A stretch of DNA of 64,000 bases from an uncultured Oxalobacteraceae bacterium (GTDB lineage: Bacteria; Pseudomonadota; Gammaproteobacteria; Burkholderiales; Burkholderiaceae_D): NCBI GenBank assembly GCA_903893945.1, contig CAITOF010000006.1, positions 1 to 64,000 on the forward strand, in the 5' to 3' direction. The notes beneath the pieces were generated by a model that saw nothing but the letters and a program-made list of their open reading frames with translations, was not told where the DNA came from and made no database searches. Each line of letters begins with the position of its first letter. Position 1 is the stretch's first letter. Made by a program: the position numbers and the translations under genes. Shown one piece after another: positions 30,418 through 40,083 of the stretch.

Positions 30418-31209
30418 ATGCCAACCTTCAGACAGACCGGATGGAGCAGCGGTGTGGGACTGTTATGTTGCGTATGCGCTTTCTGCAGCCCTGCCGCTAT
30501 GGGGCAGGAATTGCATTCGGTCTCGGTCTGTTACGATCCGCCAACCGAAGACACTAGAAATAGTTCCGATCTGTCGACGGTCACATTTTTCAATTACGTC
30601 GTATCCGAAGCGTTTGCCCAGATAGGGGTCAAGGTCAATTTTGATCTCCAGCATACCTTTAAAGGCTGCATGGAGCTGGTGCAGAATGGCCGGATTGATT
30701 TTGTGCAGGGAGCCTATTACGATGAGGACCGGGCCAAAATTTTTGATTACTCAAATCATTACCATACGCTGACCCCACAGGTATTCTATCGCATCGACAC
30801 TCCCATCAAAGTGAAGCAACTCGGCGACCTCAGAAAATATCGGGGCTGCGGCATCTACGGTTCAAGTTATGCTCATTACGGATTGACCCAGAAGGATCTG
30901 GATCTGGGGCCGGGTTACGCATCGATGGTGAACAAACTGATGGCCGGACGATGTGATTATTTTGTCGAGGAACTCGAAGTGTTTTATGAAATGGGCGAGG
31001 AGGGGCGAACCGTGCTTGAAAATCACGATATTGTTCACATGGATGTTCCGGGCGCGAGTGCACCTTCCCGTTACCTGATCACCCGAAAAAACAGCCCGGC
31101 GTCCCGATTGCTGCCGAAATTTAATAAGGCATTGAGTCAGGTTATTAATAGTCCGCTTGCCAGGGAATACTGGATTCGGGACCACGGCACTGTCGCCTAC
31201 AAGCGCTAG
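30418..31209 (+). CDS. periplasmic substrate-binding (SBP_bac_3-like) protein
   Basis: Exported N-terminus followed by VCYDPPTEDTRNSSD...NGRIDFVQGAYYDEDRAKIFDYSNHY, typical family 3 solute-binding fold. Confidence 0.75.
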   Translation: MPTFRQTGWSSGVGLLCCVCAFCSPAAMGQELHSVSVCYDPPTEDTRNSSDLSTVTFFNYVVSEAFAQIGVKVNFDLQHTFKGCMELVQNGRIDFVQGAYYDEDRAKIFDYSNHYHTLTPQVFYRIDTPIKVKQLGDLRKYRGCGIYGSSYAHYGLTQKDLDLGPGYASMVNKLMAGRCDYFVEELEVFYEMGEEGRTVLENHDIVHMDVPGASAPSRYLITRKNSPASRLLPKFNKALSQVINSPLAREYWIRDHGTVAYKR

Positions 31210-31322
31210 GCAGGTTGCCCGGGTCGCATCCTATTGTAAAAACTATCCCGATGTATATGATGTAAAAATTGGCGGACCCGGGACAGAACCGGTAAGTTTT
31301 TGACAACAATAACAGGTAACTG

Positions 31323-34300
31323 ATGATTTCAATGTCAGCAAATGCGATAAGGGCGCTTCGAAACGGGCTCTGGGTTGCCCTCTTGCTCGCTTTTACGTCG
31401 GGCAGTCGAGCTGACGTGGTGCAGGACAGCGTCCCCGCCAGTATGTCGGCCAAGGCATCGGTAAGCGAAGACTGGTTTCCGCTGTCGGACACAATTTTTG
31501 AACAGTTTGACCACGAACACGGACTTGCCAGTCGGGTCATTATTGCCATTGCCGAAGACGGCGATGGCTTTCTGTGGTTCGGCACCGAAGGTGGACTGGC
31601 ACGTTGGGACGGTTACCATTTCCGCAATTATTATTCGAACCTGAATGACCCGGGCAGTTTGCCGGTCAGCCGGATTCAAACGCTGTTTAAAGATCGTGCC
31701 GGGCGACTCTGGATAGGTACCCAGTCCGGTGGACTGGTGCGCTACGACGCCGCTCAGGAACGCTTTATCAGAATACCGGTTGGCCCCAATTCAATCAGTC
31801 ACGTCCATGTATCCGCAATTGCCGATGACGGAAAAGGCGGTATCTGGGTTGGTACCGACAACGGCCTTGACCACTTTGACCCGCAATCCGGTGCTGTAAC
31901 CCATTTGCGCAGCGAACCGCACAACCGGCATTCGCTGCCCGATAACGTGATTCAGGCACTGGAATACGCCGTGGACGGCACTTTATGGGTCGGTACCGCA
32001 AAAGGGCTGGTGAAAGTCGATCCGGAAGCCATGTCAGTCGAGGAAGTCGGTGTGCCAACTCCCGACGAAAGTGCACCCAGCATCGCAAGCCTGCATATCG
32101 CCAGCGATGGACGGATTTGGGTCGGTACGGCGAAATTCGGTGCGTTTGTGATAGACCCGGTCAAAAACAGCATCCGGTCGATCCGGCAAAAAGACGGTGC
32201 CGCGCACGGGACTGTCGGGGAATGGGTCCGCTCCATTGCCGAAATACGCCCGGGGCTCATCTGGCTGGGCACGGATGGTCATGGCATCGTCGAATTCGAT
32301 GTTGGCTCGGCAACCTTTCGAAATCTGCGTCACGATCCGAATGTGGCGGCAAGTCTTGCGGACAACACCGTGTGGGATATCAAACTGGACCGTGCCGGAC
32401 TTGTGCTGGTTGGCACACAGCGCGGCGTTTCCCGCTTTGATGCGTCGCACGACATGATACGAACAGTGACGGGTGGTAGCGGAAAATCACAGGTTATTTC
32501 GGATGCCGATGTCGAATCCGTGCTGTCTGCCAAGGATGGACGCCTGTGGCTGGGGCTGCGAAAAAATGGGATCGATATTCTTGACATTGCCGGACGTCAG
32601 GTCCAGACCATTCGCCCGGACCCCGCCCGGCCTGGTGCTGCGTTGCCGCAATCGACGATCAACGCGCTGGCGCAAATTGAGGACGGCCATGTTCTGATAG
32701 GTACCAATGACGGTCTGTATGAGGCAAATTCAGGCGCCACGACGATGTCACGCCTGGAGTTCGGCGGACGTGACCGGGACCTGCGCGTTGACACCTTGCT
32801 GGCCGACGGTAAGCGGCTCTGGTTAGGCAGCGTGGTGGATGGATTATGGCAGCTCGATGTCAGTGCAAAGGTAAGTGCCGTGCGTCCCGCCTGGGTGTCG
32901 AAATTATCTGACCAGCGGATTAACGATATTATTTCGGGGAAATCGGGTGGCTTGTGGATAGGGACCGATTATGGCCTGAATTATGTGCGTCCCGATGAAG
33001 GAACCGTCCTGCAATTCTTGCCCGTGATCGGTATCACTGATACGCTGACCTCGGGTGAAATCTCATCGCTGATGATTTCCCGTAACGGGCACCTCTGGAT
33101 CGGTACCTTCGGCGGGGGTATTAATGTGATTGAAAATCCGGAGCAGCAGGGTGGTAAGGCATTTCGGCATATCAGTACTGCTGACGGTCTGCCCAGCGCC
33201 AATATCGATCAGATGCTTGAAGACCGTGCCGGCCGGATCTGGGTCAGTACCGACAGCGGGCTGGCCGTGATTGAACCGGAAACGTACAAGGTGCGCGCGT
33301 TGCAGCGCGCCGACGGTGTTCCGATCAGCGATTACTGGTCCAATGCCGGAGCGATGACCCGCAAAGGTGATCTGGTGTTTGGCGGTCTGGGCGGAATTAC
33401 CGTGGTCCGGCCCCAGCGGCTGCAAACCTGGGACTACTCACCGCCTGTCGTGATAACCGATGTCAGGATCGGCGGCAGTCCGGTGCCGGCCAGCCGCTTT
33501 AAAGAGGGTGGTGATGTCAAAACGCCACTGACTATTGCGCCTGACCTGAACAGTATCTCGGTGGAGTTTTCGGCGCTGGACTTTTCCGAGCCTGAACAGA
33601 ACCGGTACGCGTACCGGCTTGTCGGCTTTGAGCGTGACTGGACTTACACCGATTCCAATCGCCGGATTGCTGCCTATACCAATCTGCCGCCGGGCGATTA
33701 CCAATTAAAATTGAAGGGGACAAATCGCGCAGGCAGATGGGCGGACCAGGAATTGAGCGTGCCCATTCGTGTGCTTCCGTCCTGGTACCAGACCTACTGG
33801 TTCCGGTCGCTGGAATTTCTGTTCGGGCTGGTATTCATTTATGGTCTGATCTGGTATCGGACCAAGCGGCTGCGCAGACAAAAGCACCAGCTGGAGGCCA
33901 TCGTTCTGGAGCGGACCAAGGCACTGGCCATCGCCAATATGGAACTGGAGCGGCTGGCGCATAATGATCCGCTCACCGGACTGGGCAATCGACGCTGTTT
34001 CTTCAAAATAGTCGGTGATCATCTGGCCAGCGCCCGCCGCCACCACCGGCCGTGCTGTGTGCTGATGGTGGATCTTGATCACTTCAAACAGATTAATGAC
34101 CGATTCGGTCATGGTGCCGGTGATGTAACCCTGGTGGCATCGGCACGTTGCCTGGTGTCATGTGTTCGCGAAATCGATGTGACTGCGCGATTTGGCGGCG
34201 AGGAATTTGCGGTATTTCTGCCAGAAACCGATATTTCCGACGCCCGTGAAGTGGCAGAACGGTTTCGTCGTTCGCTCGAAGCGCTCGACATTGAATTTGA

Positions 34301-34445
34301 AGGGCAAATAATTCGCGTGACGGCCAGTATCGGATTATCGGCCTGGCACGAAGACGAAATTGCCATCGAATCGGCGCTTGATCGTGCGGATATTGCATTG
34401 TATCGTGTCAAGGCATCAGGACGTAATGCAATCGCGGTCGCATGA
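31323..34445 (+). CDS. diguanylate cyclase with periplasmic two-component-regulator propeller, Y_Y_Y domain, TM and GGDEF
   Basis: Repeated LWxGTxxGGLxRxD propeller blades; YRLVGFERDWTYTDSNRRIAAYTNLPPGDYQL; GGDEF core RFGGEEFAVFLPET. Confidence 0.95.
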   Translation: MISMSANAIRALRNGLWVALLLAFTSGSRADVVQDSVPASMSAKASVSEDWFPLSDTIFEQFDHEHGLASRVIIAIAEDGDGFLWFGTEGGLARWDGYHFRNYYSNLNDPGSLPVSRIQTLFKDRAGRLWIGTQSGGLVRYDAAQERFIRIPVGPNSISHVHVSAIADDGKGGIWVGTDNGLDHFDPQSGAVTHLRSEPHNRHSLPDNVIQALEYAVDGTLWVGTAKGLVKVDPEAMSVEEVGVPTPDESAPSIASLHIASDGRIWVGTAKFGAFVIDPVKNSIRSIRQKDGAAHGTVGEWVRSIAEIRPGLIWLGTDGHGIVEFDVGSATFRNLRHDPNVAASLADNTVWDIKLDRAGLVLVGTQRGVSRFDASHDMIRTVTGGSGKSQVISDADVESVLSAKDGRLWLGLRKNGIDILDIAGRQVQTIRPDPARPGAALPQSTINALAQIEDGHVLIGTNDGLYEANSGATTMSRLEFGGRDRDLRVDTLLADGKRLWLGSVVDGLWQLDVSAKVSAVRPAWVSKLSDQRINDIISGKSGGLWIGTDYGLNYVRPDEGTVLQFLPVIGITDTLTSGEISSLMISRNGHLWIGTFGGGINVIENPEQQGGKAFRHISTADGLPSANIDQMLEDRAGRIWVSTDSGLAVIEPETYKVRALQRADGVPISDYWSNAGAMTRKGDLVFGGLGGITVVRPQRLQTWDYSPPVVITDVRIGGSPVPASRFKEGGDVKTPLTIAPDLNSISVEFSALDFSEPEQNRYAYRLVGFERDWTYTDSNRRIAAYTNLPPGDYQLKLKGTNRAGRWADQELSVPIRVLPSWYQTYWFRSLEFLFGLVFIYGLIWYRTKRLRRQKHQLEAIVLERTKALAIANMELERLAHNDPLTGLGNRRCFFKIVGDHLASARRHHRPCCVLMVDLDHFKQINDRFGHGAGDVTLVASARCLVSCVREIDVTARFGGEEFAVFLPETDISDAREVAERFRRSLEALDIEFEGQIIRVTASIGLSAWHEDEIAIESALDRADIALYRVKASGRNAIAVA

Positions 34446-34533
34446 CATGGACAGCTTGCCCGACCGGGACGGTTGAGTCAAACCGGACCCAGGTAGCAGG
34501 ATATGACTTCCTGTTAATGCCAGGTAGTGTGCA

Positions 34534-34983
34534 ATGAAAGTTCTCGATATGGATTCAAAATTTCACCCCCATGGAAGCTACGAAGGAACAATAGACGGGC
34601 GACTGTTGATCAGCACGCACGGCGGTGCCTGGAATGTTGAAATGTATCAGAAAGCAGCACGCACCGCGCTGCCCTTGATCCGGGAATTGAATGCGACAGG
34701 CTACTGGGGAACACTGATTGTTCTGGATACGACGATGCTGAACCATCCGGATGTTTTTAAAGTGGGGCGTAACTGGGTCCTCAGTCCGGAGGTATCCAAT
34801 ATGGTGGGGGTGGCGTGGGTCATCTCGCCCAGACTGGAAGGTTACGCGTTTCTGATTCACCTTTACAGGGAACTCTATGAAGGTCTGGTTCAGTCTGCCA
34901 TTTTTGATACCCTCGAGGAGGCGCGCGACTGGATGCATCGCAAAATTGATGACAGGGTAAAATCGCATGAAGGCAAAACGTAA
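34534..34983 (+). CDS. hypothetical protein, 149 aa (STAS-like appearance)
   Basis: Complete ORF; alpha/beta pattern LLISTHGGAWNVEMYQKA...WGTLIVLDTTML. Confidence 0.6.
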   Translation: MKVLDMDSKFHPHGSYEGTIDGRLLISTHGGAWNVEMYQKAARTALPLIRELNATGYWGTLIVLDTTMLNHPDVFKVGRNWVLSPEVSNMVGVAWVISPRLEGYAFLIHLYRELYEGLVQSAIFDTLEEARDWMHRKIDDRVKSHEGKT

Positions 34984-35201
34984 GTCCAGGGGCGATTTTA
35001 TTCACCGTGGTCCGCCGGATTTCCAAAACAACCGGTCAATTTCAGCAATAATAGGTTGGACGAAGTCAGGTTGGCGGCATTTCGTCTTTGCTTTATTTCA
35101 TTAATTGCAATTTATTATTATTTATGTGATTATCAATTTTTTGTGCCCACTGATGACAAATTATCGGTCTGCTGATTAACCACGCTCACCTGAGGACTAC
35201 T

Positions 35202-36080
35202 ATGGCAAGGCTATCAAGCCAGATTCGGATCAAATCGGTGCAATGCATTTCGCCAGAAGGCTTGCATCACATGGCGTATAAGGAGTGGGGCGCCAGTGAT
35301 AACCGTAATGTGCTGATTTGTGTGCACGGTGTAACTCGTGTCTCTGATGATTTTGATGCGCTTGCAAGTGCATTGTCCGGCCGCTATCGTGTAATCTGCC
35401 CTGATATAGTCGGGCGTGGACGGTCGGACTGGTTCCGCAACCCGCAGCATTATCAGGTGCAACAGTATGCCAGTGATCTGGTAACGCTGATCGCCCGATC
35501 CGATGCGGACAGTATTTCTTACGTGGGTACCTCCATGGGCGGGATGATAGGCATGGGGCTGGCCGCCCTGAAAGAGAGTCCTATCCGGAAAATGGTGCTT
35601 AATGATATCGGACCGGTTTTGAATGTTTCTGCACTCGGCCGGATCGGACAGTATATCGGTCAACCCGTGACGTTTTCGTCGTATGCTGAAGCAGCCGGTT
35701 ACATCCGGTCCATTTCAGCCACCTTCGGTGAACATACCGATGAACAGTGGCACAAATTATGCAGTGATGTTTTAAAGCAGGACAAAGATGGCAGGTGGGT
35801 TAAACATTATGATATAAGTCTGGCGGTGCCGATGCAGGCAATAACGCCGGAGCTGGCCCAGGCGTCCCAGTTAATGTTATGGGCTGCGTACGACGCGATC
35901 ACCTGTCCGGTGTTGCTGCTGCGTGGGAAAGAATCGGACCTGTTGTCGCAGGAGACAGCGATTGAAATGACCGGTCGGGGTCCGCGGGCCAGATTGATCG
36001 AATTTGAAAAAGTCGGACATGCCCCCACCTTGGTGCATCCCGACCAAATTGCCGCGATTACCGGTTTTTTGCTGGAATAA
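35202..36080 (+). CDS. alpha/beta hydrolase
   Basis: ICVHGVTR...CPDIVGRGRSDW...YVGTSMGGMIGMGLA nucleophile elbow, C-terminal GHAPTL. Confidence 0.92.
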   Translation: MARLSSQIRIKSVQCISPEGLHHMAYKEWGASDNRNVLICVHGVTRVSDDFDALASALSGRYRVICPDIVGRGRSDWFRNPQHYQVQQYASDLVTLIARSDADSISYVGTSMGGMIGMGLAALKESPIRKMVLNDIGPVLNVSALGRIGQYIGQPVTFSSYAEAAGYIRSISATFGEHTDEQWHKLCSDVLKQDKDGRWVKHYDISLAVPMQAITPELAQASQLMLWAAYDAITCPVLLLRGKESDLLSQETAIEMTGRGPRARLIEFEKVGHAPTLVHPDQIAAITGFLLE

Positions 36081-36128
36081 ACGCCCTCTGTTCATCAGGA
36101 AAGTGGACAGACCAATTTTTTAAGGACG

Positions 36129-36515
36129 ATGATGCAGAATCCGCAAACGCACGAAAAACACGCCATCAAACGGTACCATGTTGGTGCACGCATGTCCGAA
36201 ATGGCCGTCTATAACCGCACCGTTTATCTGGCCGGTCAGGTAACGTCCGATGACAAACTGGATATTGCCGGGCAAACGCGGGATGTACTGAACCAGATTG
36301 ATAAGCTGCTGGCAGAAGCTGGCACGGACAAATCACACATACTGATGTGTCAGATTTATTTGTCTGATCTTGCCAATTTTGCCGCGATGAATCAGGTATG
36401 GGATGCATGGGTAGCAGCTGGCAATACGCCACCTCGCGCGACTGTTCAGGCGTTGCTGGCCCGACCGGAGTGGCTGATCGAAATCGTTGTCACAGCAGCG
36501 TTAAAAGAAGTTTAA
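36129..36515 (+). CDS. RidA (YjgF/YER057c) family protein
   Basis: VYLAGQVTSDDKLDIAGQTRDVLNQIDKLLAEAGTDKSHIL...PPRATVQALLARPEWLIEIVVTAAL. Confidence 0.9.
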   Translation: MMQNPQTHEKHAIKRYHVGARMSEMAVYNRTVYLAGQVTSDDKLDIAGQTRDVLNQIDKLLAEAGTDKSHILMCQIYLSDLANFAAMNQVWDAWVAAGNTPPRATVQALLARPEWLIEIVVTAALKEV

Positions 36516-36537
36516 TCATCAATCACGCCTTGATCTT

Positions 36538-38787
36538 ATGGTATCCGTCGCTGCCTCGAACATCGAAAATCTGGACATTTTAGTCGCAGGTCTTACGCAG
36601 GAAGATGCGCAACGGGTACTCAGCGCGCTGGAATTCGTTGCGCCCCACTACGAAAATGCGGTATTAATCACCGGCCAGAATGCACTGCAATTTGCTCGTG
36701 GTGTCGTTGTAACGTTAAGCGGCTTGCGCAGCGATGTGGATACCCGGATAGCCAGCATCCTGTTTGAACTGCCGCAAATTGACCCGCACGTTGCCGAGGG
36801 TATTGAGCCACGGTTTGGCAAGGAAATTGTTGATCTGGTCGGTGGGGTGCGCAGTCTGATGCGATTAAGTGCCCTGCACCTGATGCAGCAGGCCGCCCAA
36901 CCGGACACCGGGCGCAACAAGAACGCCGCACAGCAAGCGTCAACCCAGCTTGAGACCCTGCGCAAAATGCTGCTGGCGATGGCCTCCGACATGCGCGTTG
37001 TGATGGTGCGGCTGGCATCGCGTCTGACGACCCTGCGTTATTTTGCGGATCAGAAAAAGTTTGATGAAACCAGTCAGCAGTACGCGCGCGAAACCTTTGA
37101 TCTGTATGCGCCGCTGGCAAACCGGTTGGGTATCTGGCAGATGAAATGGGAACTGGAAGATCTGTCATTCCGGTTTCTGGAGACTGAGTCATACACCAAG
37201 ATTGCAAAAATGCTGGAAGAAAAGCGCACGGAACGGGAAGAATTCATCGCCAGATCGATCAAGCGCCTGCAGCAGGAAATGGATGCGGTTGGCATAAAAG
37301 CGGAAGTCTTCGGGCGCCCTAAGCATATTTACAGCATCTGGAATAAAATGCGCGGCAAGTCCATCAGTTTTGACGAGCTCAATGACGTGCGCGCTTTCCG
37401 CATCATAGTCGACGATGTCAAGGCCTGTTATACCGTGCTGGGCATAGTCCATAATATCTGGACGCCCGATCCCAGCGAATTTGATGACTATATAGCCCGT
37501 CCTAAACCCAACGGCTACCAATCGCTGCACACGGTCGTGATTGCCGAAGATCATCGCGGTTTCGAAGTGCAGATTCGCACGAAAGCCATGCATCATTTTG
37601 CCGAATACGGGGTTGCGGCACATTGGCGCTATAAAGAAGTCGGTAGCTCGAATTTCGCCGGACAGGAATATGATGAAAAAATTTCCTGGTTGCGCCAGTT
37701 GCTGGCCTGGAAATCGGATATCACCGAAGCGGTGGTCAACGATGAAAATTCGCAACGCGAATGGGTGGAGAAACTTAAATCAACCGCACTTGACGATCGT
37801 ATTTACGTGCTGACACCGCAGGCGCGCGTGATTGAACTGCCGAACAATGCGACCCCGATTGATTTTGCCTACAATTTGCACACCACGATCGGACATAATT
37901 GTCGTGGTGCGCGTGTCGATGGACTGATGGTTCCTTTGAGCACAGCGCTCAAAAACGGACAGACCGTTGAAATTATCACTGCCAAGGCGGGACTGGAAAC
38001 GGGCCCTTCGCGGGACTGGCTGAACCCGGAATATGCGGTGGGGACCCGTACCCGTTCAAAAATTCGCGCCTGGTTTAACGCGCTGGATCAGCAGGAAACC
38101 CTGAATAAGGGGCGCGCACATGTTGAAAAAACGTTGCAGCGCGAAGGAAAAACCGCCACGAATCTCGATGAACTGGCGCGTAAATGCGGATTCGATAAGG
38201 TCGATGACCTGTTTCTGTCGGTCGGTAAAGACGAATTCAGTCTGCGCCAGATTGAGCATGCCTTGCATGATGAAGCCATCGAAACAGTATCCGATGAAGT
38301 GCTGGTCAACAAAAGCCGTGCATCCAGCGTCATTCAGGGGGCCAAGTCCGGTGTCCTGGTGGTCGGCACAGAGGGATTGCTCACCTTGCTGGCAAAGTGC
38401 TGCAAACCCGCGCCGCCCGATTTGATCGTCGGATTTGTCACGCGCGGTAAAGGTGTTTCGATACACAGGGCCAACTGCAAGAACTTCGCCGAAATGCGCA
38501 AGAAATCGCCGGAGCGTGTCATTCTGACGACGTGGGGGGAATCAGGGCGTGAAACCGTGTACCCGGTCGACATTTACGTGCTGGCGCAGGATCGTCAGGG
38601 GCTGTTGCGCGACATTTCAGAAGTGTTTTCAAGGGAAAAAATCAATGTCATTGGCGTCAGTACGCAAAGTGCGAAGGGTCAGGCGCGGATGTCGTTCACG
38701 GCAGAAATTGGTTCTACTGCACAACTGCAGAAAGCCTTGACGGTGCTGCGCGACGTGAGCGGTGTACAGGATGTACGGCGCCAATAG
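36538..38787 (+). CDS. relA: RelA-type (p)ppGpp synthetase (pseudo-HD, synthetase, TGS, ACT)
   Basis: Synthetase DYIARPKPNGYQSLHTVV, TGS VIELPNNATPIDFAYNLHTTIGHNCRGARVDG, C-terminal ACT. Confidence 0.95.
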   Translation: MVSVAASNIENLDILVAGLTQEDAQRVLSALEFVAPHYENAVLITGQNALQFARGVVVTLSGLRSDVDTRIASILFELPQIDPHVAEGIEPRFGKEIVDLVGGVRSLMRLSALHLMQQAAQPDTGRNKNAAQQASTQLETLRKMLLAMASDMRVVMVRLASRLTTLRYFADQKKFDETSQQYARETFDLYAPLANRLGIWQMKWELEDLSFRFLETESYTKIAKMLEEKRTEREEFIARSIKRLQQEMDAVGIKAEVFGRPKHIYSIWNKMRGKSISFDELNDVRAFRIIVDDVKACYTVLGIVHNIWTPDPSEFDDYIARPKPNGYQSLHTVVIAEDHRGFEVQIRTKAMHHFAEYGVAAHWRYKEVGSSNFAGQEYDEKISWLRQLLAWKSDITEAVVNDENSQREWVEKLKSTALDDRIYVLTPQARVIELPNNATPIDFAYNLHTTIGHNCRGARVDGLMVPLSTALKNGQTVEIITAKAGLETGPSRDWLNPEYAVGTRTRSKIRAWFNALDQQETLNKGRAHVEKTLQREGKTATNLDELARKCGFDKVDDLFLSVGKDEFSLRQIEHALHDEAIETVSDEVLVNKSRASSVIQGAKSGVLVVGTEGLLTLLAKCCKPAPPDLIVGFVTRGKGVSIHRANCKNFAEMRKKSPERVILTTWGESGRETVYPVDIYVLAQDRQGLLRDISEVFSREKINVIGVSTQSAKGQARMSFTAEIGSTAQLQKALTVLRDVSGVQDVRRQ

Positions 38788-38898
38788 AATTGTTTCAGCG
38801 AAATAATAAATCAGGGATGGCGGACAATTGTTGGCGGCGGCAAGAGTGCATTACCGCAAGCAGTACCGCTTCCCGAGTAGTTCGTTTTTTGGAGAACG

Positions 38899-39669
38899 AT
38901 GCGTATGACCTTGATAGTTCAACATCCTTTTGCCCTGTTTGTGTTCGCTGTCGTGCTGATCAGCGCGGCCGCCGTGCTCGGCCTGCGCCTGCGCACGCTG
39001 TCTGCCGGTATGGAAGACGATGCCCATCAGGATGTCGATCTGATTATCGGCGCGACCCTGACGTTACTGGCTCTGATTATCGGTTTCAGCTTTTCAATGG
39101 CGATCAGCCGTTATGACCAGCGCAAGAACTATGAGGAAGAAGAAGCCAATGCCATCGGTACCGAATATGCTCGCGCGAGCCTGTTGGCCAATGCGGCTGA
39201 TACGGTGCAGCTGCATAGCCTGCTAAAGCAGTATCTCAGGCAGCGCATTGCATTCTATGAAACCACCGACAGGGAGAAATTGGTTGCGACAGGTAGGGAA
39301 ACGGCGGAATTACAGGACGCGATGTGGAAAATTGTCAGTGATAACGCCAGAGCGCAGGGTAATCCTGTCAGCGTGTTAATTGCCTCGGGCATGAACGATG
39401 TGCTTAACACGCAGGGCTATACCCTGGCAGCGTGGCTCAACTGCATTCCGACGGCTGCTTGGGCGTTGATGCTGCTGATTGCCGCTTTGGGCAATGCTCT
39501 GGTTGCTTACGGGATCCATAGCAAAAAGGTCAGTGTTTTACGCCTGACCATTCTGCCTTTGATACTCGGTTTGGCACTGTTTGCCATTGCCGACATTGAT
39601 AGCCCGAGAAATGGCATCATTCTGGTTCAGGCGCAGAATCTGCAGATACTGGCGCAGTCGTTAAAATGA
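38899..39669 (+). CDS. DUF4239-like membrane protein
   Basis: TM segments plus GFSFSMAISRYDQRKNYEEEEANAIGTEYARA. Confidence 0.8.
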   Translation: MRMTLIVQHPFALFVFAVVLISAAAVLGLRLRTLSAGMEDDAHQDVDLIIGATLTLLALIIGFSFSMAISRYDQRKNYEEEEANAIGTEYARASLLANAADTVQLHSLLKQYLRQRIAFYETTDREKLVATGRETAELQDAMWKIVSDNARAQGNPVSVLIASGMNDVLNTQGYTLAAWLNCIPTAAWALMLLIAALGNALVAYGIHSKKVSVLRLTILPLILGLALFAIADIDSPRNGIILVQAQNLQILAQSLK

Positions 39670-39804
39670 CGTTTGTTGTCCCTGGCGTCGACAGAAACGA
39701 AACCCGCGCCAGGCCTGCTATTAAAAATTCAACATGAAATTGGCGATTTTTCTTGAAAATGCTTTACGCTAAACATGAATTTTGCTATAGTCTCCCGTCT
39801 TTCG

Positions 39805-39881
39805 GGGCGGTTAGTTCAGCTGGTTAGAATACTTGGTCGACATCCAAGGGGTCGGGGATTCGAATTCCTCACCGCCCACCA
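39805..39881 (+). tRNA. tRNA-Val (anticodon GAC)
   Basis: 77-nt cloverleaf: GGGCGGT/ACCGCCC acceptor, CTTGG-TCGACAT-CCAAG anticodon arm, GGGGA-TTCGAAT-TCCTC T arm, encoded CCA. Confidence 0.95.
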
Positions 39882-40002
39882 ATCATTATTATTGACACAC
39901 TTCTTTTTAAGAGCGAGAAAGGCATCCTGGTTATGACACCGCGAACTACCACCTTACCTGGTATGCGACGCTAGTCGGGGATCTTTTTCGTTTGTCAATC
40001 TG

Positions 40003-40032
40003 AAAAAGCGCGGCTGGTCCGCGTTTTTTTTT
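40003..40032 (+). terminator. Rho-independent terminator/attenuator between tRNA-Val and thrS
   Basis: CGCGG-ctggt-CCGCG followed by TTTTTTTTT, A tract upstream. Confidence 0.8.
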
Positions 40033-40083
40033 ACCTTTTTTATATTGTTTCCTTTTTTGCAGCCTTTATCATTTTTGGAGAAC

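Noticed and set aside
38790-39116. 108-aa ORF overlapping the DUF4239 gene
   Set aside because: Mostly overlaps the DUF4239 CDS in another frame; Arg/Cys-rich translation typical of out-of-frame sequence.
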